This document shows, piece by piece, positions 30,212 to 32,876 of a DNA stretch of 32,876 nt. The notes below the pieces were generated by a model. That model had not been told where the DNA came from and did not search any database. It saw only the letters and a list, made by a program, of their open reading frames with translations. The DNA comes from Elusimicrobiota bacterium (lineage in GTDB: Bacteria; Elusimicrobiota; Elusimicrobia; UBA1565; UBA9628), in contig JACQWX010000135.1 in the NCBI GenBank assembly GCA_016209035.1, positions 1 through 32,876 of the forward strand. The letters run 5' to 3'. A program made the position numbers and the translations under genes. Each line of letters starts with the position of its first letter. The stretch's first letter is position 1.

Positions 30212-32686
30212 TCAACGGCAGCCGGCGGGCCGGTCGCGCAGGAGCCTGACGAGTCCGGGATCCGCGCCGGGGCCCGCCCGGCGCAGGGCGCGGACGCGGA
30301 GCTCCTCGGCGCGGGCGCAGCCGCCTTCGCGCGCATGGAGGGAGATCAGGCTCAGATAGGGAGGCAGGTAGGCCGGGTCGGCCAGGATGGCGGCGTCGAA
30401 ATCCCGGGTGGCCTCCGACCGCCGGCCCAGCAGGGACTTGACGACTCCTAGGTGGTTGAGCCATTTGGCCCGACCCGGCTCCAGACTGGCAAGGGTTTCC
30501 AGGATCGCCAGAGCGCCGGCGTAGTCCCCTTGCTCCTGGAGGATCAGGGCGACTTCCTCGAGCGCGGCCGGGGCTTGGGCGAGCCCGCGGGCACGCAGCA
30601 GATGGGCCCGCGCCGCGGGCTTGTTCCCTTGGAACCATGCCGCCCGGGCAGCGGCAGCGTTGAGGACGAAGTCGTCGGGGCGGAGGAGCAGGCTCCTTCG
30701 GAATGCCTTCAGGGCCGCGGCGGCTTGCCCGGGCGCGAGGCCGGCGGGGCCTTGCGCGGCACGGACCAGGTCCAGCCAGAGGCGCGCGAAGATCATCGGC
30801 CGGGCGCCGAGCGCCCACGCATGTCCTGATGGCGTCCGGCACGGCGGGCCGTCCGGCCTGGACGCCGCGTCGAGGCCGGCGAGGATGGCTCCCCGGCGCG
30901 GCGGGGGCCAGTACTCCAGCTCGCCGCGCACGACGACTTCCACCAGCGAGCCGTCCTGCGCGGCGGGAGTGCGCAGGGCCGCGCGCCATTCGTCATGGGC
31001 CTGGCGCGCTCGGCCCTGGACCATGCGGCCGAAGCTCCGCCGGACATGCCAGCGCAGAGAGCCCAGAGACTCCGGTTCCGGCTGGAGGAGATCCACCCAT
31101 GGAGAGGCTCCCCCGCTCTCCACCAAGCGCGCCAGGACGAGGGCGTCGCGGGATCGCGGGCTGGGGTCGCGTCGGGCGGCCCGACGGAGCATGTCGGCGG
31201 CTTGCGAGGGAAGACCCTGCCGCAGAAGGCGAAGCCCCTGCTGGGTCAAGAGCCACGGTTCTTCGGGACGGCGGGCCAGTTCCCGCAGGAACGGTTCGGG
31301 AGCGGCGCTGCGGCGCGGATAGGCCGCGGCCAAGCCGAGAGAGTAGAGCGCGAAGGCCAGAGAGGCCGCCCAGAGACAAAGGAAGAGCCGTTCCCCCAGG
31401 CGTCCGGCCGCCGCGTCGCCCGCGAGCGCCAACGCATTTCCCGAAGGCGCTCGGGACGACGGCGCATCCGCGCCGTCGCAGGCGCGGCGCTCGAGCCGGG
31501 GTGTCACGACGAGGGCGGCGAGGGCGGCCGCCAGCGGCCAACAGGGGAGGAAGAAATCCGGGTTGAACAGGAGCAGGCAGTGCGCGGCCAGGAGATAGCC
31601 CGCGAGGAGGCCCAAGTGCCGGACCGGGGCGCGCTCGCGCAGGCGCCAGACCCCGAACGCGGCCAGGCCGAAGAGCGCCGCGCCCGCGGGACCGGCGTCG
31701 CGCAGGAACGCGCCGAAGTGGGAGAATACGCGGTTGGGATGCCGGATCAGTTCGCCGAAAGCCCATGCCCATGGGTGCGCCTCGGCGAAAGGCCCGGCCA
31801 GACCAGCCCAGTCGCCGTAGGGCACCCAGGCATCCCCCATGGCCGCCATGATCATGGTGACAAAGGCCCGGTCCCGCTCCAGAAAGACGACTCGACCGTG
31901 CACGCTCCAGTTCATCCATGCCCAGGGCAAGAGGAGGCCGGCGGGCAGCAGGAGGAGGCACAGCAGGTCCGCGGTCGAGGCCGGAGGCCGAGCGCCCCGG
32001 CCGCCGTCTGGAGAGGCGTTGGCGGGCCGGGGCGCGGTCCGTGCTCGACCGGCGCGCCGGCCGACCCATAAGGCGACGGCCAGCAACGCCGGGAAGAAGG
32101 CCAGGGGGGAAAGGACCAGCAGACTGGCCCCCAGGGCCGACGCCAGGACGAGGGTGCTGGAGAACGACGGGTCCACGCCCCGCCGCGCCAAGGCGGTTGC
32201 CGCGGACGTCACGTACAGGGCATACAGCCAGCGATCGGACCTGAGCCAGGATTCAGGGGCCGTCCAAGCGAAGAGAAGGACCGCGAGGGCGGCCGTGACG
32301 AAGCTGCCGGCGGTCCGGGCGGCCAGAGAGAAGACGAGGGAGGCGGTCGCCGCGAGGGCCAGGCCGCGCGCCAGGGAAGACGCCGCGGCCTGGGCCGAAG
32401 GCCCAGGCGCATGATGGCACAAGAGGGAGTTGGACAGAGAGTAAGCCGGCATGGACCAGGACGCCGCCATGGAGGGGACGCCATGGAAGAGGGCCTCGCC
32501 GCCCGAGGCGTTGAAGTCGCTGACATCGGCGCAGAACTCGGCCTGGACGGGGAGTTCAGGCATCTGCGCGGCGCTCATGGAGGCAAGGCGGATCGCCGCC
32601 AATGCCAAGAGGGCCCAAGGCAGCCCTCCCCACCGGAGCGCCTGCTGGAGCGCGAGCGTCACCGGACGCGGGGAGCGGGGATGCAT
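30212..32686 (-). CDS. Large membrane protein with C-terminal TPR repeats, carrying three element copies
   Basis: The 824-residue protein starts at ATG 32686. Residues about 20-470 are strongly hydrophobic (about ten membrane segments). The layout resembles GT-C/O-antigen-ligase-like proteins, but I see no decisive catalytic motif. Residues about 480-824 are helical repeats of TPR type (for example AAAARAAWFQGNKPAARAHLLRA in part, GDYAGALAILETLASLEPG, GRRSEATRDFDAAILADPAYL). Three loops are built from palindromic elements: B near residues 216-238, E near 402-423 and D near 607-628. It likely works with the adjacent glycosyltransferase in envelope sugar chemistry; this is inferred from context. 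Confidence 0.7.
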   Translation of the reverse strand: MHPRSPRPVTLALQQALRWGGLPWALLALAAIRLASMSAAQMPELPVQAEFCADVSDFNASGGEALFHGVPSMAASWSMPAYSLSNSLLCHHAPGPSAQAAASSLARGLALAATASLVFSLAARTAGSFVTAALAVLLFAWTAPESWLRSDRWLYALYVTSAATALARRGVDPSFSSTLVLASALGASLLVLSPLAFFPALLAVALWVGRRAGRARTAPRPANASPDGGRGARPPASTADLLCLLLLPAGLLLPWAWMNWSVHGRVVFLERDRAFVTMIMAAMGDAWVPYGDWAGLAGPFAEAHPWAWAFGELIRHPNRVFSHFGAFLRDAGPAGAALFGLAAFGVWRLRERAPVRHLGLLAGYLLAAHCLLLFNPDFFLPCWPLAAALAALVVTPRLERRACDGADAPSSRAPSGNALALAGDAAAGRLGERLFLCLWAASLAFALYSLGLAAAYPRRSAAPEPFLRELARRPEEPWLLTQQGLRLLRQGLPSQAADMLRRAARRDPSPRSRDALVLARLVESGGASPWVDLLQPEPESLGSLRWHVRRSFGRMVQGRARQAHDEWRAALRTPAAQDGSLVEVVVRGELEYWPPPRRGAILAGLDAASRPDGPPCRTPSGHAWALGARPMIFARLWLDLVRAAQGPAGLAPGQAAAALKAFRRSLLLRPDDFVLNAAAARAAWFQGNKPAARAHLLRARGLAQAPAALEEVALILQEQGDYAGALAILETLASLEPGRAKWLNHLGVVKSLLGRRSEATRDFDAAILADPAYLPPYLSLISLHAREGGCARAEELRVRALRRAGPGADPGLVRLLRDRPAGCR
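30264..30284. repeat. Hairpin near the 3' end of the membrane/TPR gene, 8-nt arms
   Basis: GCGCCGGG, loop GCCCG, CCCGGCGC. All-GC and short, so chance is a good explanation. Confidence 0.4.
30801..30866 (-). repeat. Palindromic element, diverged copy D (membrane/TPR gene)
   Basis: On the minus strand the 23-nt core (30812-30834: CGCC, TCAGGA, GCGTGGGCG) matches copy C at all but three positions. The left part (AGGCCGGACGGCC) matches copy A with one extra C. The direct repeat ends are lost. It encodes PSGHAWALG in the same core frame as A, C and E. Confidence 0.75.
31415..31479 (-). repeat. Palindromic element, diverged copy E (membrane/TPR gene)
   Basis: On the minus strand the core (31427-31449: CGCC, TCGGGA, GCGTTGGCG) is flanked by arms GTCGTCCCGAG and CTCGCGGGCGAC, which pair except for small bulges and differ from the arms of all other copies. 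The left part is a separate 9-bp hairpin (31457-31478, loop ATCC/GGAT). It encodes APSGNALALAG in a loop between membrane segments. Confidence 0.75.
31971..32039 (+). repeat. 63-nt in-frame palindromic element, copy B (antisense in the membrane/TPR gene)
   Basis: On the plus strand CGGTCGAGG starts at 31972 and CGGTC recurs at 32035, again 63 nt apart. The first 30 nt differ from copy A at one base. The core (32002-32024: CGCC, TCTGGA, GCGTTGGCG) starts at the same +30 offset, with arms CGCCCCGGC/GCCGGGGCG. The host gene runs the other way, so the element is read antisense (RPANASPDGGRGARPPAS) without breaking the frame. Confidence 0.9.
32388..32408. repeat. Hairpin in the membrane/TPR gene, 9-nt arms
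   Basis: GCCTGGGCC, loop GAA, GGCCCAGGC, in codons for HAPGPSAQAAA. Nearly the same stem as at 18280-18298. Confidence 0.55.
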
Positions 32687-32745
32687 GCCTGGGAGCGTAT
32701 GATATCAAAGATGAAGGAGTCCGCCGGTCTTCCGTCCTTCAGAAC

Positions 32746-32775
32746 TTCCCCATCCCGCTGTTTGGGGATGGGGAA
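32746..32775. repeat. Intergenic hairpin, 11-nt arms
   Basis: TTCCCCATCCC, 8-nt loop, GGGATGGGGAA in the gap right of the membrane/TPR gene. No T-run follows on the plus strand. It may be the terminator or leader of a gene beyond the window. The remaining gap holds only a 20-codon frame after GGAAGGAG (32784) that looks non-coding. Confidence 0.55.
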
Positions 32776-32837
32776 GGAAGGAGATGGTGCCCCAAAAGAA
32801 AGAAGAAGGTAACGGAGAGGGGATTTTTGGCAGGGGC

Positions 32838-32867
32838 TTGAAATAGAGCCTGCCTCCGTCGTAAAGT
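32838..32867 (+). promoter_or_regulatory. Candidate promoter for a gene right of the window
   Basis: TTGAAA, 18 nt, TAAAGT. The -10 box is the same as in the candidate purine-operon promoter (5015-5020). No coding sequence follows before the window ends. Confidence 0.35.
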
Positions 32868-32876
32868 GTCTTTGTA

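Noticed and set aside
1-32876. CRISPR array, rRNA genes, replication origin, prophage
   Set aside because: No regularly spaced direct repeats, rRNA sequence, DnaA-box cluster or phage structural genes were seen.

Overview
This is a GC-rich (roughly 70 % by eye) bacterial window with tightly packed, often 4-nt-overlapping genes. Several traits suggest an uncultured Elusimicrobiota-like bacterium: secreted or membrane proteins with a signal peptide followed by a long Pro/Ala-rich stretch, Ser/Thr kinases with an N-terminal membrane anchor, and an endonuclease Q/UvrD pair. That placement is an inference from style, not a phylogenetic result.

Layout. (1) 1-1288: an IS481-like DDE transposase running off the left edge, beside a tRNA-Gln(CUG). 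(2) 1613-4939: an arsenic island on the minus strand: arsR, a decayed ArsP-type permease, a thioredoxin-like disulfide protein, arsC, ACR3 and a small unknown gene, behind a near-consensus promoter with a 10-nt palindrome at the start site. (3) 5066-16323: a long plus-strand purine operon: guaB3, guaA, purC, a double-length purS, purL, purQ, a decayed MNT/HEPN toxin-antitoxin remnant, purF, purD, purE. It covers much of IMP synthesis and the branch to GMP; purM, purN/purT, purB and purH are not in the window. (4) 16336-17307: an intact membrane-anchored Ser/Thr kinase. (5) 17304-28663, minus strand: M48-type metalloprotease, MFS transporter with a long secreted N-terminus, UvrD-like helicase, endonuclease Q, a broken kinase gene, a PQ-loop/uridine-kinase-like fusion, and an M29 aminopeptidase. 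(6) 28660-32686, minus strand: two polytopic proteins, a GT-C-like glycosyltransferase and a membrane/TPR protein.

The most unusual signal is a family of short palindromic repeats lying inside genes. Three copies (purF, the PQ-loop fusion gene, the membrane/TPR gene) have exactly the same 63-nt period, so each adds 21 codons without breaking the frame. They share a nearly invariant 30-nt left part and a 23-nt core flanked by arms that differ in sequence yet still pair. Two diverged copies keep the core, and two truncated copies keep only the left part. Four of the five cores lie in the same reading frame. The behaviour recalls the Rickettsia palindromic elements, but the sequence is not one I recognise.

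Two further patterns run through the window. Perfect short-loop palindromes with 11-19 nt arms are more frequent than this base composition should give, especially in purC, purD and purE. Three gene remnants (ArsP permease, HEPN, kinase) share one kind of damage: internal removal of about 40-55 codons plus a frameshift, with both flanks well preserved.
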